Shown here one piece after another: positions 50,593 to 59,746 of a stretch of 64,000 nt of DNA (position 1 is the stretch's first letter; each line of letters opens with the position of its first letter). Origin of the DNA: JAJYRX01 sp041655275 (lineage in GTDB: Bacteria; Pseudomonadota; Gammaproteobacteria; Burkholderiales; Burkholderiaceae_B); the NCBI GenBank assembly GCA_041655275.1, contig JBBAFU010000015.1, positions 3,876-67,875 of the forward strand, in the 5' to 3' direction. The notes below the pieces were generated by a model that was given only the letters and a program-made list of their open reading frames with translations, ran no database searches and was not told the origin of the DNA. The translations under genes were made by a program, and so were the position numbers.

Positions 50593-51530
50593 CTTTCCAG
50601 GACCGCCTCGTTCAATCGGTACCAGGGAATGGCGAGATCCAGCCATGCGGCCATGCGCCCGCAATACAGGATGGTTTCTTCGAGGACGGTTTGCGCATCT
50701 GCCGGACGTGTGTGGAGGAGCAGGGCAGCAAGCCGCAGGACATGACCGCTCTCCTCCAGTCCGCAGAGGCCGACGATGCGACCCAGAAATGCATGGATGA
50801 GGAAGTGGCCAGTTGCCGGTGCATCGATTCCTTCTCTTGCTGTTTGCATCGCGCTATACAGTCCCCAGAGCAACTCCTGCAGCTTGCGGAACTCGCCTTC
50901 AGCCATGGCCAGGGGACCATAGGGCAGCATGATGCCGCGGTGCGCGACCAGTGTCCGAAGGCAGTCGGGCTCCTGCAGCCAGGCTGCCCGTCTAGCATCC
51001 CGTAGCACGAGCAGGTCAGGCGGTTCACCGCTTTCTATGGCGGGCTGATTGCATTGGGCGTGGGCCTTGCGCGCAGCCTGTGCGTGTGGACAATTGTCGA
51101 TGCGAGGTGCCGGGTGCGGCTCGGACCTGATATTCTGCGACAGCGTTGCCCAGAAACGCCGATAGCCCTGGTATTGCATCACATCACTGCCCAGCCGGGT
51201 GAGCCAGTCTACAGGGCCAGTCAAATGGCCCAGTACGGTCACTTGGGCTGATTCCGCCTGCAACTCCCCATAGATGAGTTCCAGGAACTGGCGCTCGGGC
51301 CAATACAGAAAAGTGCCGGGCTCGGCGTTCAGGACCGATTGCGGACTTTCCAGTGGCGCGATGAAAGGTGCGTGCCAGAAGATATGGCGCCCGGCAATCT
51401 TGGCGCAATGGATGTCGATGCGGCTGGGCAGTGTCTCGAGCAGCATCGCCACGGTTTGCGGCGCCTGCTGTGGCGCAAGCTGTATCTCGTGCGCGGCGCC
51501 ATCGAAGTGAAAATGAATGACGGGTTTCAG
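50556..51530 (-). CDS. DUF3830-like protein with extra helical domain, probable CTG start
   Basis: The first half looks like the DUF3830 (cyclophilin-like) family: a beta start KPVIHFHFDGAAHEIQLA, APQQAPQTVAMLLETLP, then HAPFIAPLESPQSVLN and GTFLYWPERQFLELIYGEL. The second half is helical and unrecognised. ATG, GTG or TTG starts occur only from 51452 (GTG) inward, which would cut off the first beta strands. A CTG at 51528-51530 overlaps the previous stop by 4 bases (CTGA) and has CCGGAG just upstream. Four other junctions of this operon also overlap by 4 bases, so I place the start there, giving 324 residues. It is the last gene of the Liv-dehydrogenase operon. Confidence 0.65.
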   Translation of the reverse strand: MKPVIHFHFDGAAHEIQLAPQQAPQTVAMLLETLPSRIDIHCAKIAGRHIFWHAPFIAPLESPQSVLNAEPGTFLYWPERQFLELIYGELQAESAQVTVLGHLTGPVDWLTRLGSDVMQYQGYRRFWATLSQNIRSEPHPAPRIDNCPHAQAARKAHAQCNQPAIESGEPPDLLVLRDARRAAWLQEPDCLRTLVAHRGIMLPYGPLAMAEGEFRKLQELLWGLYSAMQTAREGIDAPATGHFLIHAFLGRIVGLCGLEESGHVLRLAALLLHTRPADAQTVLEETILYCGRMAAWLDLAIPWYRLNEAVLESQSVPGLSDGEV

Positions 51531-52747
51531 GGTGCGCTCCGGAACAGTTCCTGCAGCAGGTCAGCGGTAAGGTCCGGCGCTTCGAGCTGTGGTACGTGGC
51601 CGACACCGGGCAACAGATGCACCGCCATGTGACCATCGAGCGACAGGGCATGCTGCCAGGGAATGACGGCGTCTTCCCGGCCCCAGATGATCTTGCCGGG
51701 CAGGCCCAGGCCTTGCAGCAGGGCACGCAGGTCATGCGCCTGTCGATTATCGTCGAACAGGGAACGGGCGAGTGCCAGCTGCCGTTCACGCAGCATGGGG
51801 TTCATTCGCGCCTGCGCCGCAAGGGCGATCAGTGTCTCATCGATGACGTCCGGGCGTGCCACGAGCCGGTGCAAGGCCTTGCCCAGCTTCCGGGCATCCG
51901 TGGTGTCCAGAAGCGCACGCAGGATGTCGCTGTGGATTTCCGGGCCCAGTCCGGCAGGCGCCAGCAGGCCCAGGCTATGGATGTCGAAAAGACCTGTGCG
52001 TGCCATCAGGATCGCCACGGCACCGCCCAGTGAGTGACCCACAAGATGGAACTGAGTCAATCCGGGTTGCGCCTGCAATGCCTGTGTCACAGCCTGGGCC
52101 AGTGCCGGCAGATCCGATGCCGGGTGGGCCAGGGATCGGCCGTGCCCCGGCAAGTCGAGTACGATCAGAGGGTGATGTGTACGCAGGCGCGACAGCAGCG
52201 GGGTCCAGCCCGTTGCGTCATCCCCCAGTCCATGAAGAAAGACGACGGGTATCCCGGTTTTTGCACCCCGAGTCTGTATATATAACGTATCCGTGTCGAT
52301 ATCGACATGTCTCCCCGCACGTGCATCTGTATGCGTCATGGAGGTCGCGGGCTGGATATCCGGCAGGTCGCGCAGCTTGATCCGCCCGCTCGGGCTGCTC
52401 GGTGGTATGCCCGCAAGATCGAGACCCAGCTCACGGGCCCGGCGGCGGGCCGCCGGTGAGGCTGTGATGCGCGGCGGCACTGCCGTGCTCGCGGGTGTTG
52501 CCGCCGTACCGGTATCGAGACGCGCCAGTACGGCACCGATCCTGATTTCATCGCCCTCCTGTGCAAGAATCTCGCTCAGGATGCCGTCCTGTGGTGCTTC
52601 AATGTCGATGGCGGTCTTCGCCGTCTCGACCGCCACAAGCAACTGGCCGGTGCGCACACTGTCGCCGACGCCGGCGTGCCATTTCACCACGACGACGGAT
52701 TCCATATATTCGCCGCCGGATGCCGGAACCACGATCTCCACACTCAT
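51527..52747 (-). CDS. Dihydrolipoyl acyltransferase (E2) subunit with alpha/beta hydrolase domain, AcoC-like
   Basis: This 406-residue protein has an N-terminal lipoyl domain with the lipoylated lysine in VETAKTAIDIEAP near residue 45. A short E3-binding segment follows (SPAARRRARELGLDLAGI). From residue about 160 comes an alpha/beta hydrolase fold with VVFLHGLGDDATGW, the nucleophile elbow GHSLGGA, and GVGHVPQLEAP near the end. This arrangement is that of AcoC, the E2 of acetoin dehydrogenase, and not of ordinary pyruvate dehydrogenase E2. It sits 15 bases after the E1 beta gene. No E3 gene is near. Confidence 0.88.
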   Translation of the reverse strand: MSVEIVVPASGGEYMESVVVVKWHAGVGDSVRTGQLLVAVETAKTAIDIEAPQDGILSEILAQEGDEIRIGAVLARLDTGTAATPASTAVPPRITASPAARRRARELGLDLAGIPPSSPSGRIKLRDLPDIQPATSMTHTDARAGRHVDIDTDTLYIQTRGAKTGIPVVFLHGLGDDATGWTPLLSRLRTHHPLIVLDLPGHGRSLAHPASDLPALAQAVTQALQAQPGLTQFHLVGHSLGGAVAILMARTGLFDIHSLGLLAPAGLGPEIHSDILRALLDTTDARKLGKALHRLVARPDVIDETLIALAAQARMNPMLRERQLALARSLFDDNRQAHDLRALLQGLGLPGKIIWGREDAVIPWQHALSLDGHMAVHLLPGVGHVPQLEAPDLTADLLQELFRSAP

Positions 52748-52762
52748 GACAAACCTCTTCGT

Positions 52763-53740
52763 CTAGGCCAGCGCCTTGCGCGCCGCCGCCGCGATCTTGC
52801 GGGCATCCGGCAGAACGGCAAGCTCCAGCGGTTCGCTGTAGGGAACCGGCATATCGGGCATGGTGACGCGCTCCACAGGCGCATCCAGATCGTCGAAGGC
52901 ATGTTCCATGATGGTTGCCGACAGCTCGGCCGCATAGCCACAGAAGCGCCAACCCTCATTGATCACCACGGCATGATGGGTGCGGGCGATGGAGCGCTTG
53001 ATGGCGCCGACATCCAGCGGGCGCAGCGTACGCAGATCGATGACTTCCGCGGAAATGCCTTCCTGCGCCAGCAACTCGCCGGCTTTTTCGCTTTCGAGCA
53101 CCATGCGCGAGCTTGCGAACAGCGATACATGCTCGCCCGGCCGTACGCAGTGCGCCCGGCCGAGTTCCACAAGATGTTCGCCATCGGGAACTTCGCCCCT
53201 GAGGTTGTAGAGCATCTTGTGTTCCAGAAAGATGACGGGCTGGGGGTCGCGTATGGCTGCTTTCAGCATCCCTTTCGCGTCCGCCGGTGTTGCGGGCGCG
53301 ACCACCTTGAGGCCGGGAACATGGGCGACCAGCGCATCCAGGCTCTTGGAGTGCTGGGCGCCGGCGCCGGCGCCGCCGCCACCCTGGGTGCGCAGAACGA
53401 AGGGCATGCTGACCTGGCCATTCCAGAGGTATTCGTAGATCGATGCCTGATTGATGAGGGCATCCATGACCAGCGGCATGAAATCCGCATACATGATCTC
53501 AAGCACCGGTCGCGTACCGGTCATGGATGCGGTGACGGCCATGGCCGCCAGGGTCTGTTCGGAAATCGGTGTGTCGCGGACGCGTTCGGGACCGAACTCC
53601 TCGAGCAGATTTCTGGTGACTTTGAATACACCGCCATAGGTGGCAATATCCTCGCCGAAAAGAAAGACATTGGGGTCGCGTGTCATTTCTTCCCGCAGGG
53701 CGGCATTGAGTGCTTCCGCATAACGCATGAGCGCCATCAC
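52763..53740 (-). CDS. 2-oxoacid/acetoin dehydrogenase E1 beta subunit
   Basis: This 325-residue thiamine diphosphate enzyme subunit has the E1 beta motifs VFLFGEDIATYGGVFKVTRNL near residue 25, DTPISEQTLAAMAVTASMTG near residue 55, and RTQGGGGAGAGAQHSKSLDALVAHVPG near residue 125. It works with the E1 alpha subunit. The AcoB-type assignment rests on the AcoC-like E2 next to it. Its start overlaps the end of the E1 alpha gene by 4 bases. Confidence 0.92.
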   Translation of the reverse strand: MMALMRYAEALNAALREEMTRDPNVFLFGEDIATYGGVFKVTRNLLEEFGPERVRDTPISEQTLAAMAVTASMTGTRPVLEIMYADFMPLVMDALINQASIYEYLWNGQVSMPFVLRTQGGGGAGAGAQHSKSLDALVAHVPGLKVVAPATPADAKGMLKAAIRDPQPVIFLEHKMLYNLRGEVPDGEHLVELGRAHCVRPGEHVSLFASSRMVLESEKAGELLAQEGISAEVIDLRTLRPLDVGAIKRSIARTHHAVVINEGWRFCGYAAELSATIMEHAFDDLDAPVERVTMPDMPVPYSEPLELAVLPDARKIAAAARKALA

Positions 53741-54708
53741 TGAACCTCCGAATAGGCCGCAGCCGGCTGAAAGATTTCGAACTCGGGCAAGGGATCGGAC
53801 AGGGCTTGCTCCACGGCGCGCCGGACTTCCTGCGCTGCGGCTTCTTCGATGCGGGCAAGCTTTTCGGCATCCACGTGTGCCAGCAACTGCTGGTGGCTCA
53901 GTACGATGGGATCGCGTGTCTGCCAGTGTGCCAGCGATTCCGCCGCCTGATAGCCTCCCATGTCGGACGTGGAGAAGCCTTCCATGCGATAGGTCTTGGC
54001 CTCGATCAGCGTGGGGCCTTTTCCGCTGCGCGCATGCGTGGCCGCCCCGGCAACGGCGTCATGGACGGCAAGGACGTCATTGCCGTCGATGATGACCGAC
54101 GGGATGCCGTAGCCCTGGGCGCGTACACTGATGTCGGCCACTGCCGATTGCGCCGTATGATGAACCGTCAGCCCGTATTCATTGTGTTCCAGCAGGAAGA
54201 TGACGGGCAGGCGCCAGAGCGCGGCAATGTTCATGGATTCGTGGCTGATACCGGTCTGTGCCGCACCGTCGCCGAAAAATGCGAGCGCCACATTCCTGCG
54301 GGACTGCAGCTGCAGCGACAGGGCGATACCCGTAGCCGCTGGAATGCTGGCGCCAACGATGCCATTGCCACCGATAACGCCAAGCGAGGCATCGGCAATG
54401 AGCATGTGGCCCGCGCGCCCTGCACAATAGCCGGTGGCGCGGCCCATGATTTCAGCCGCGACGCGATGCAGATCAAGTCCCTTGCCGATGTAGTGCGCGT
54501 GGCCGCGGTGGGTACTGGTGATGTAATCGTCAGCTTCGAGCGCCGCCGTGGCACCAATGCCGACCGCTTCCTGCCCGTCGCAGCGGTGGATGGGGCCACG
54601 GGTCTTGCCGGCCTTGTGCAGATCGCCCAGTGCTTCTTCGAGGCGGCGCACCAGGATCATGCGTCTGTGCATTTCCAGGCGTTGTTCCAGAGTGGGGGTG
54701 TGTGTCAT
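53737..54708 (-). CDS. 2-oxoacid/acetoin dehydrogenase E1 alpha subunit
   Basis: This 323-residue subunit binds thiamine diphosphate through the GDGAAQTG motif followed about 25 residues later by EHNEYG. THRGHAHYIGKG near residue 75 and GRAGHMLIADAS are also typical. The start at 54708 has AAGGAAAA just upstream. The gene follows the LivF-like ATPase by 28 bases, so transport and oxidation are in one transcript. Its substrate may be acetoin, pyruvate or another 2-oxo compound imported by the transporter. Confidence 0.92.
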   Translation of the reverse strand: MTHTPTLEQRLEMHRRMILVRRLEEALGDLHKAGKTRGPIHRCDGQEAVGIGATAALEADDYITSTHRGHAHYIGKGLDLHRVAAEIMGRATGYCAGRAGHMLIADASLGVIGGNGIVGASIPAATGIALSLQLQSRRNVALAFFGDGAAQTGISHESMNIAALWRLPVIFLLEHNEYGLTVHHTAQSAVADISVRAQGYGIPSVIIDGNDVLAVHDAVAGAATHARSGKGPTLIEAKTYRMEGFSTSDMGGYQAAESLAHWQTRDPIVLSHQQLLAHVDAEKLARIEEAAAQEVRRAVEQALSDPLPEFEIFQPAAAYSEVQ

Positions 54709-54736
54709 CGAATTTTCCTTCAACAACCTTGCCGGT

Positions 54737-55456
54737 TCAGGCATTGACGCTGCCCGTCACCGGCTTGCCAAGATACATGTCGTTCAGGCGCGGATCATGC
54801 AGCAGGGCGGGTCCTGCGCCTTCCAGTGCATTGCGTCCCACCTGCAGGGCATAGGCGTAATGGGACAGGGGCAGGGCCGCCTTGACGTTCTGTTCCACCA
54901 GCAGGACGGAGATGCCTGAGGCGGCAATGGCGGCTATGCGATCGAAGACCGCCTCGACGATCTGCGGCGCGAGCGCTGCGGACGGCTCATCGAGCAGGAC
55001 CAGCCGCGGCGAAAGCGTCAGTGCACGGGCGATGGCGAGCATCTGGCGCTCACCCCCCGATAATACCGAAGCCATGTGATTCAGGCGGGGTTTCAGCTGG
55101 GGAAAGAAGTGCAGGGCGGATTCGACGGCTGCCTTGTCGGCTCTCTTGCGCGCCAGATGGAAATGTTCCGCGATCGTGAGGCTGGGGAATACGTTCTCCA
55201 CCTGGGGCACAAAGCCCAGGCCATGGCTGACGATGGCTTCCGGGCTGAGCCCGGCCAGTTCCTGATTTTCGAAGCGGATGCTGCCGCCATGCAGGCGCAA
55301 CAAGCCCATGATGGCCTTGAGTACCGTGGATTTGCCGGCTCCGTTGGGGCCGATCAGCGTGACGATCTGTCCCTTTTCCACCTGCAGCGAGACGCCTTGC
55401 AGGATACGGCTGTCGCCATAGCCGGCCACCAGATCCGTGACTTTGAGCTGACTCAT
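54737..55456 (-). CDS. ABC transporter ATP-binding protein (LivF-like), second cluster
   Basis: This 239-residue ATPase has the start LKVTDLVAGYGDSRILQGV, Walker A GPNGAGKST, signature LSGGERQMLAIARAL and Walker B LVLLDEPSAALAP, with LLVEQNV typical of LivF. Its start overlaps the LivG-like end by 4 bases. Confidence 0.93.
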   Translation of the reverse strand: MSQLKVTDLVAGYGDSRILQGVSLQVEKGQIVTLIGPNGAGKSTVLKAIMGLLRLHGGSIRFENQELAGLSPEAIVSHGLGFVPQVENVFPSLTIAEHFHLARKRADKAAVESALHFFPQLKPRLNHMASVLSGGERQMLAIARALTLSPRLVLLDEPSAALAPQIVEAVFDRIAAIAASGISVLLVEQNVKAALPLSHYAYALQVGRNALEGAGPALLHDPRLNDMYLGKPVTGSVNA

Positions 55457-56217
55457 GCCGGTGCTGCTCCCAGATAGGCGTCCAGGACGCGCCGGTCGCG
55501 CCGGACTTGATCCGGGGTATCGTCGATCAGAATTCTGCCTTCCACGAGGACGCAGACGCGATCACTCAGCGCCATGATGGCTTCGATGTCGTGCTCTACG
55601 ATGAGCAGGCACAGGCCATCCTGGCGCAGCTGCCTGAGATGCTCCATGAGCTGGTCGCGCAGGGTGGGTGCCACTCCTGCGAAAGGCTCATCGATGAGCA
55701 GCACATCGGGCGCCACCATCAGTGCACGCCCCAGTTCCAGCAGTTTTTTCTGCCCCCCTGACAGTGCACGCGCCGGGTTGCCGGCGACCGCCGTCAGATT
55801 GAGACGTTCGAGCATATGTTCAGCTTTTTCCTTCAGATCGCGTTCTGCCCGGCGTGCGGCAGCACCACCAAACAGGCTGGACAAGATGGAATCCGCCTGC
55901 GGTGTTGAACCAGCGACACGCAGATTGTCCAATACAGTCATGTCGCCGAATTCCTGCGGGACCTGGAAGGTGCGCACCATGCCGCGCGCCGCCACCTGAC
56001 TCGGGCGCAGCCCCGAGATGGATTTTCCCTTCAGAAGAACTTCACCCCGGCTGGGCGACAGAAAACCGCTGATGGCAGTGAAGAGTGTGCTCTTGCCGGC
56101 CCCGTTTGGGCCAATGATGCCTAGAATCTCGGCATGGTCGGCCGTCAGCGAGATACCGTGCAGGATCTGCAGCGCGCCGAAGGACTGGTGGATATCGCGA
56201 ACGTCGAGCAGTGTCAT
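55453..56217 (-). CDS. ABC transporter ATP-binding protein (LivG-like), second cluster
   Basis: This 254-residue ATPase has Walker A GPNGAGKST, signature LSGGQKKLLELGRAL and Walker B VLLIDEPFAGVAPTL, followed by LIVEHDIEAIMAL. The start overlaps the LivM-like end by 4 bases (ATGA). Confidence 0.93.
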   Translation of the reverse strand: MTLLDVRDIHQSFGALQILHGISLTADHAEILGIIGPNGAGKSTLFTAISGFLSPSRGEVLLKGKSISGLRPSQVAARGMVRTFQVPQEFGDMTVLDNLRVAGSTPQADSILSSLFGGAAARRAERDLKEKAEHMLERLNLTAVAGNPARALSGGQKKLLELGRALMVAPDVLLIDEPFAGVAPTLRDQLMEHLRQLRQDGLCLLIVEHDIEAIMALSDRVCVLVEGRILIDDTPDQVRRDRRVLDAYLGAAPA

Positions 56218-57107
56218 TGGCTAATTTCCGGACGTGGGGGCAAAAGCCCGGCAGGCCGATACAGCATGCACAGGACCAGCGCGAGTCCGATCACGATAAA
56301 GCGTAATGCCCCCAACTGGACGCCATCCAGTGCCGCAAGGCCCAGATCGTTGAGGAAGCGGCTTCCTTCAAGAAAAATCATCAGTATGAAGGTGCCCAGA
56401 ATCACGCCGAGATTGCGCCCGCTGCCGCCGATGATGACGGCAATCCAGACATTGAATGTGACATCGGGCGTGAATTGCTCGGGAGAAATGAAGGTTAGAT
56501 AATGTGCGTAGAAGGCACCCGCCAGTCCGCCGATACCCGACCCGAGCACGAGGGAGCGCGTCTTGAAGCCGACGACATGTTTACCCAGTGCTTCTGCAGC
56601 GACTTCCTTGTCCCGGATGGCGCGCAGGCTGCGACCAAACGGTGCGCGCATGAGGCGCTCCAGCAGGATAAACGTGATGATTACCGCAATCAGCAGCGTG
56701 CCAAGGACCAGAATCTCGCGCAGGCTCTGGGGTGCACTTTCATAGAGTCGCGGGATGCCCGGCAGGCCGGAGGGCCCGCGCGTGAGCCAGGCTTCGTTCT
56801 CGAGAAAGCTCCGAACAACTTCGCTGAAGCCGATGGCGGTAAGCGCCAGATAATCTTCCTTTAGTGCGACAGTGAGCCGACCCAGTGGCCAGGCGGCGGC
56901 AGCCGCCGCCACGCTCGCGGCTGCCATGGCCAGAGGAATCGGCCAGCCCTGCATCGACAGCAAAGCAGAGACGTAGGCACCAATGCCGAAGAAAGCCACC
57001 AGCCCGAAGTTGATGAGGCCTGTCTGGCCCCATTGAAGATTGAGCGAGAGGGCAAGCAGGACGTAAATCAGTCCGATGATGCCCATTGCGATCAGGTATG
57101 CCGTCAT
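56214..57107 (-). CDS. ABC transporter permease (LivM-like), second cluster
   Basis: This 297-residue inner-membrane permease has LALSLNLQWGQTGLINFGLVAFFG near residue 20 and the ATPase-contact loop FGRSLRAIRDKEVAAEALGKHV near residue 155. Its start overlaps the LivH-like end by 4 bases. Confidence 0.92.
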   Translation of the reverse strand: MTAYLIAMGIIGLIYVLLALSLNLQWGQTGLINFGLVAFFGIGAYVSALLSMQGWPIPLAMAAASVAAAAAAWPLGRLTVALKEDYLALTAIGFSEVVRSFLENEAWLTRGPSGLPGIPRLYESAPQSLREILVLGTLLIAVIITFILLERLMRAPFGRSLRAIRDKEVAAEALGKHVVGFKTRSLVLGSGIGGLAGAFYAHYLTFISPEQFTPDVTFNVWIAVIIGGSGRNLGVILGTFILMIFLEGSRFLNDLGLAALDGVQLGALRFIVIGLALVLCMLYRPAGLLPPRPEISQ

Positions 57108-57976
57108 CTTGCTACCGTTTTGATGCCCAGCAGGCCCTGCGGACGTACCATCAGTACGAGTACGATAACGCCGAATATCGCAGCCACGCGGTAGGTCGGC
57201 AGCCAGTAGGCCGCCGCCAGCTCACTGACAACGCCAAGGATAAGTCCGGCGATGAGCGTGCCGCCAATGCTGCCGATACCGCCGAAGATCATGGCTGCGA
57301 AGGCCGGAAGCAGCATATACCAGCCGAGATAGGGTGTGATCACGGTCTTGGCTGCAAGCAGGATGCCGGCAAGCCCGGAAAGCGCCGAGGCGACGAGCCA
57401 GATGCGCGCCAACACCGCCTCGGTACTGAGCCCGGCGACGCGCGCCAGCTGTGGGTTATCGGCCACTGCACGCATGGCGCGCCCATGGCTGGTGTAGCGA
57501 ATGATGACGAACAGGATTGCAAACGTCAACATGCAGACAATGAAGATGACCAGGTCGTAGGGGTTGATGCGTAGCCCCGCAAACCGGATTGCCCGCATTA
57601 ATGGCAGATCATAGGACTGCTGGTTGGAACCCCAGATGAAGACGATCACATAGCGCACGATGAAGGCTACACCGACCGATGTGATGATCAGGGTAATGGG
57701 TCGCTCGTTGCGCAGGCGTCGGAAGACAATCAGATAGCTGAGGTAGCCGACAAGTGCAGCGATCACTACGCCTGCAAGCGTCGCAGTGATGAAATCGAGC
57801 GAGGCGACGCCCAGGATCAGGAAGCTTGCATAGGCGCCGGTTGTGGCAATATCGCCATGCGCAATGTTCACGAACTTCGACAGACGAAACGTCACGGACA
57901 GCCCAACCGCCAGCAGAGCTAGAACAGCCCCGCCGGCGATCCCGTCCACAATGGTTTGAAGAAAGAAGGTGCTCAC
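57104..57976 (-). CDS. ABC transporter permease (LivH-like), second cluster
   Basis: This 290-residue inner-membrane permease starts with GTG (VSTFFLQTIVDGIAGGAVLAL). It contains LSKFVNIAHGDIATTGAYASF near residue 35 and the loop GRAMRAVADNPQLARVAGLSTEAV near residue 165. The frame is open back to 58240, but that part lies antisense to nothing useful and overlaps the binding-protein gene, so the GTG 13 bases after the upstream stop is preferred. Confidence 0.9.
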   Translation of the reverse strand: MSTFFLQTIVDGIAGGAVLALLAVGLSVTFRLSKFVNIAHGDIATTGAYASFLILGVASLDFITATLAGVVIAALVGYLSYLIVFRRLRNERPITLIITSVGVAFIVRYVIVFIWGSNQQSYDLPLMRAIRFAGLRINPYDLVIFIVCMLTFAILFVIIRYTSHGRAMRAVADNPQLARVAGLSTEAVLARIWLVASALSGLAGILLAAKTVITPYLGWYMLLPAFAAMIFGGIGSIGGTLIAGLILGVVSELAAAYWLPTYRVAAIFGVIVLVLMVRPQGLLGIKTVAR

Positions 57977-57989
57977 AGCGTCAGGTGCA

Positions 57990-59216
57990 TCAGGATTCTT
58001 TGATCGGTCCCTTGAGCACCAGTTCGCCATTTTCCGCGAGCCAGAAGCCGAAATAGGGTCTCGCTTCGCCGGTTTCGTCGAAATCCATGTTGCCGCCAAC
58101 CCCTTCGTAATCGATTTTCTCGCCGGCGCGCACACGCTCGAACGCTTCCTTGAGATCGAATACCTTCTGGCCGCCGGGGCTGGATACGGTGCGGATATGC
58201 TTGCGGAACACTTCGGCATTGTCGGTCTTGGCCGATTCAATCGCCAGCGCGCAGACCACCATCATGTCGTAGGCAATAGCGGCATAAGGATTAGCCAGTA
58301 CTTCTTGCTTCATCTCGGACTCATAGCGCTCGCGGAAAGCCTCGTAGACAGGCGAGTCCATATTGGGAATGGCGCCGACCGACGCAACGCCTTCGGCCGC
58401 CTCCTTGCCCACGGCCTTAATGAGTGCCGGAGATACGGCCCAGATGGGACCAACCCATTTGGTCGGCTCGTCCATCACATACCATTCCTTGAGCAGAATG
58501 GTGGTATCCGGCAGGTAGGATCCCAGGCCGATCAGCTCCGGCTTGTTTGCCAGTGCGCGGGAAAGTTCGGCGCGGTAGGTAGTCTGATTGGGGTTGTAGA
58601 TCACCACCTCGCAAGTGCCGCCAGCTGCTTCCATGACGCGCTTGAACTCCTCGCCCAGCGTGATGCCTGAGGGATTGTTATAGGCAAGAAAGGACGTGCG
58701 CTTGAATCCTTGCGAGAGCGCATAGTTGCCCATCATGACGCCATAGGAGATATTGGACGCGGCGCAAGGCCATATCCACTCGTCCTTGTCCATGTCGCGC
58801 AACTCGGTCGTGCCGGAGGCGTTCATGTTGACCACCTTGCCCTGCATGATGATGGGCGCGATGGCCATAGTGACGCCGCTGGACCAGGAGCCCAGCACGG
58901 CCTGCACCTTGCTGATATCGATCAGCTTCTTGGCGCCGCGTACCGCAGCATCGGGATCGGTCTGTGAATCCTCATGGTACAGACGGATCTTGCGTCCGCC
59001 AAGCAGGCCGCCAAGCGCGTTGATATCGGCCGCCGCATATTCAATAGCCCTTTGCATGCCGGGCCCGAAAATGCTTCCCGACTTGGTGACGGGGCAAAGG
59101 GTGCCGATACGGATTTCGTCGCCTCCTTGCGCCCATACCGTGCGCGATGAGGAAGCAACGGCAAGCGTGGCCAGGCTGACGCTGGTCTTGAGCAAATCGC
59201 GTCTTGTAATGTGCAT
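57990..59216 (-). CDS. ABC transporter substrate-binding protein (LivK-like), second cluster
   Basis: This 408-residue periplasmic protein has a twin-arginine-like signal (TRRDLLKTSVSLATLAVAS, then VWAQ). The mature part begins IRIGTLCPVTKSGSIFGPGMQRAI and continues with ADINALGGLLGGRKIRLYHEDSQTDPDAAVRGAKKLI in pieces typical of amide- or urea-type LivK relatives (FmdD/UrtA-like). GGAG is six bases before the ATG at 59216; an ATG at 59228 is the alternative. It is the first gene of the nine-gene operon. The ligand is unknown. Confidence 0.92.
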   Translation of the reverse strand: MHITRRDLLKTSVSLATLAVASSSRTVWAQGGDEIRIGTLCPVTKSGSIFGPGMQRAIEYAAADINALGGLLGGRKIRLYHEDSQTDPDAAVRGAKKLIDISKVQAVLGSWSSGVTMAIAPIIMQGKVVNMNASGTTELRDMDKDEWIWPCAASNISYGVMMGNYALSQGFKRTSFLAYNNPSGITLGEEFKRVMEAAGGTCEVVIYNPNQTTYRAELSRALANKPELIGLGSYLPDTTILLKEWYVMDEPTKWVGPIWAVSPALIKAVGKEAAEGVASVGAIPNMDSPVYEAFRERYESEMKQEVLANPYAAIAYDMMVVCALAIESAKTDNAEVFRKHIRTVSSPGGQKVFDLKEAFERVRAGEKIDYEGVGGNMDFDETGEARPYFGFWLAENGELVLKGPIKES

Positions 59217-59415
59217 TTCAGTCTCCATTGAGCAGTCATCCCCGCATGCGGCGAGGCAGCGCCAGTGCACGGGTCATCGCTTATGTTAATAGACTCTAAT
59301 GGCAAGTCAATAACTGAATACAGAATTGTGGACAGTTTTTCGTGTCTGAATGTGAATGACCGTGGATTGTCGCTACGGCGAGTCCGATCTGGCAGGGCAG
59401 AAGCGCTCCCGATGC

Positions 59416-59421
59416 TATAAT
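59416..59421 (+). promoter_or_regulatory. -10 box of the tRNA-Gly promoter
   Basis: A perfect TATAAT lies 12 bases before the tRNA-Gly 5' end. No good -35 box is seen at the usual distance; the best is TGGCAG at 59390-59395, 20 bases away. Confidence 0.5.
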
Positions 59422-59433
59422 CAGCGCTCAGTT

Positions 59434-59507
59434 GCGGGTGTAGTTCAATGGTAGAACGGCGGCTTCCCAAGCCTCAAGCGTGGGTTCGATTCCCATCACC
59501 CGCTCCA
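59434..59507 (+). tRNA. tRNA-Gly (anticodon CCC)
   Basis: The acceptor stem GCGGGTG pairs with CACCCGC. The D-arm is TAGTTCAATGGTAGAAC, the anticodon loop TTCCCAA gives anticodon CCC, and the T-arm has GGTTCGATTCC. The 74 bases include encoded CCA. The sequence closely follows the tRNA-Gly(CCC) type. Its 3' end served as the integration site of the small element that follows. Confidence 0.95.
59490..59507 (+). repeat. attL-like direct repeat (tRNA 3' end)
   Basis: The last 18 bases of tRNA-Gly, TTCCCATCACCCGCTCCA, recur exactly at 61203-61220. This is the usual signature of site-specific integration into a tRNA 3' end. The two copies bracket a 1.7-kb segment. Confidence 0.85.
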
Positions 59508-59746
59508 CTTCGACTTTCCAGGGGCTTCCACCGAACGCCAAGGAACGTCGCAGATCATTGTCAGGATTGAGAATTTTTAGCTAACCCTCATCCACTGACA
59601 TCCAGCAAGATTCACTCCCAGCCGCTTCGAACTGGTACATTGAGTGGTACATCGGCAATGCGGAGGTTCCCAAGTCCGTATTGTTGCTGGAGGGGCTGCC
59701 CCCCCTGGGGACCATGCATCCAACTCGCTTCGCAGGAGTTGGGCTC

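Noticed and set aside
57977..58240. A longer N-terminus for the second LivH-like permease
   Set aside because: It would overlap the binding protein gene and reads as a basic, low-complexity sequence; the GTG at 57976 starts at the conserved membrane segment.
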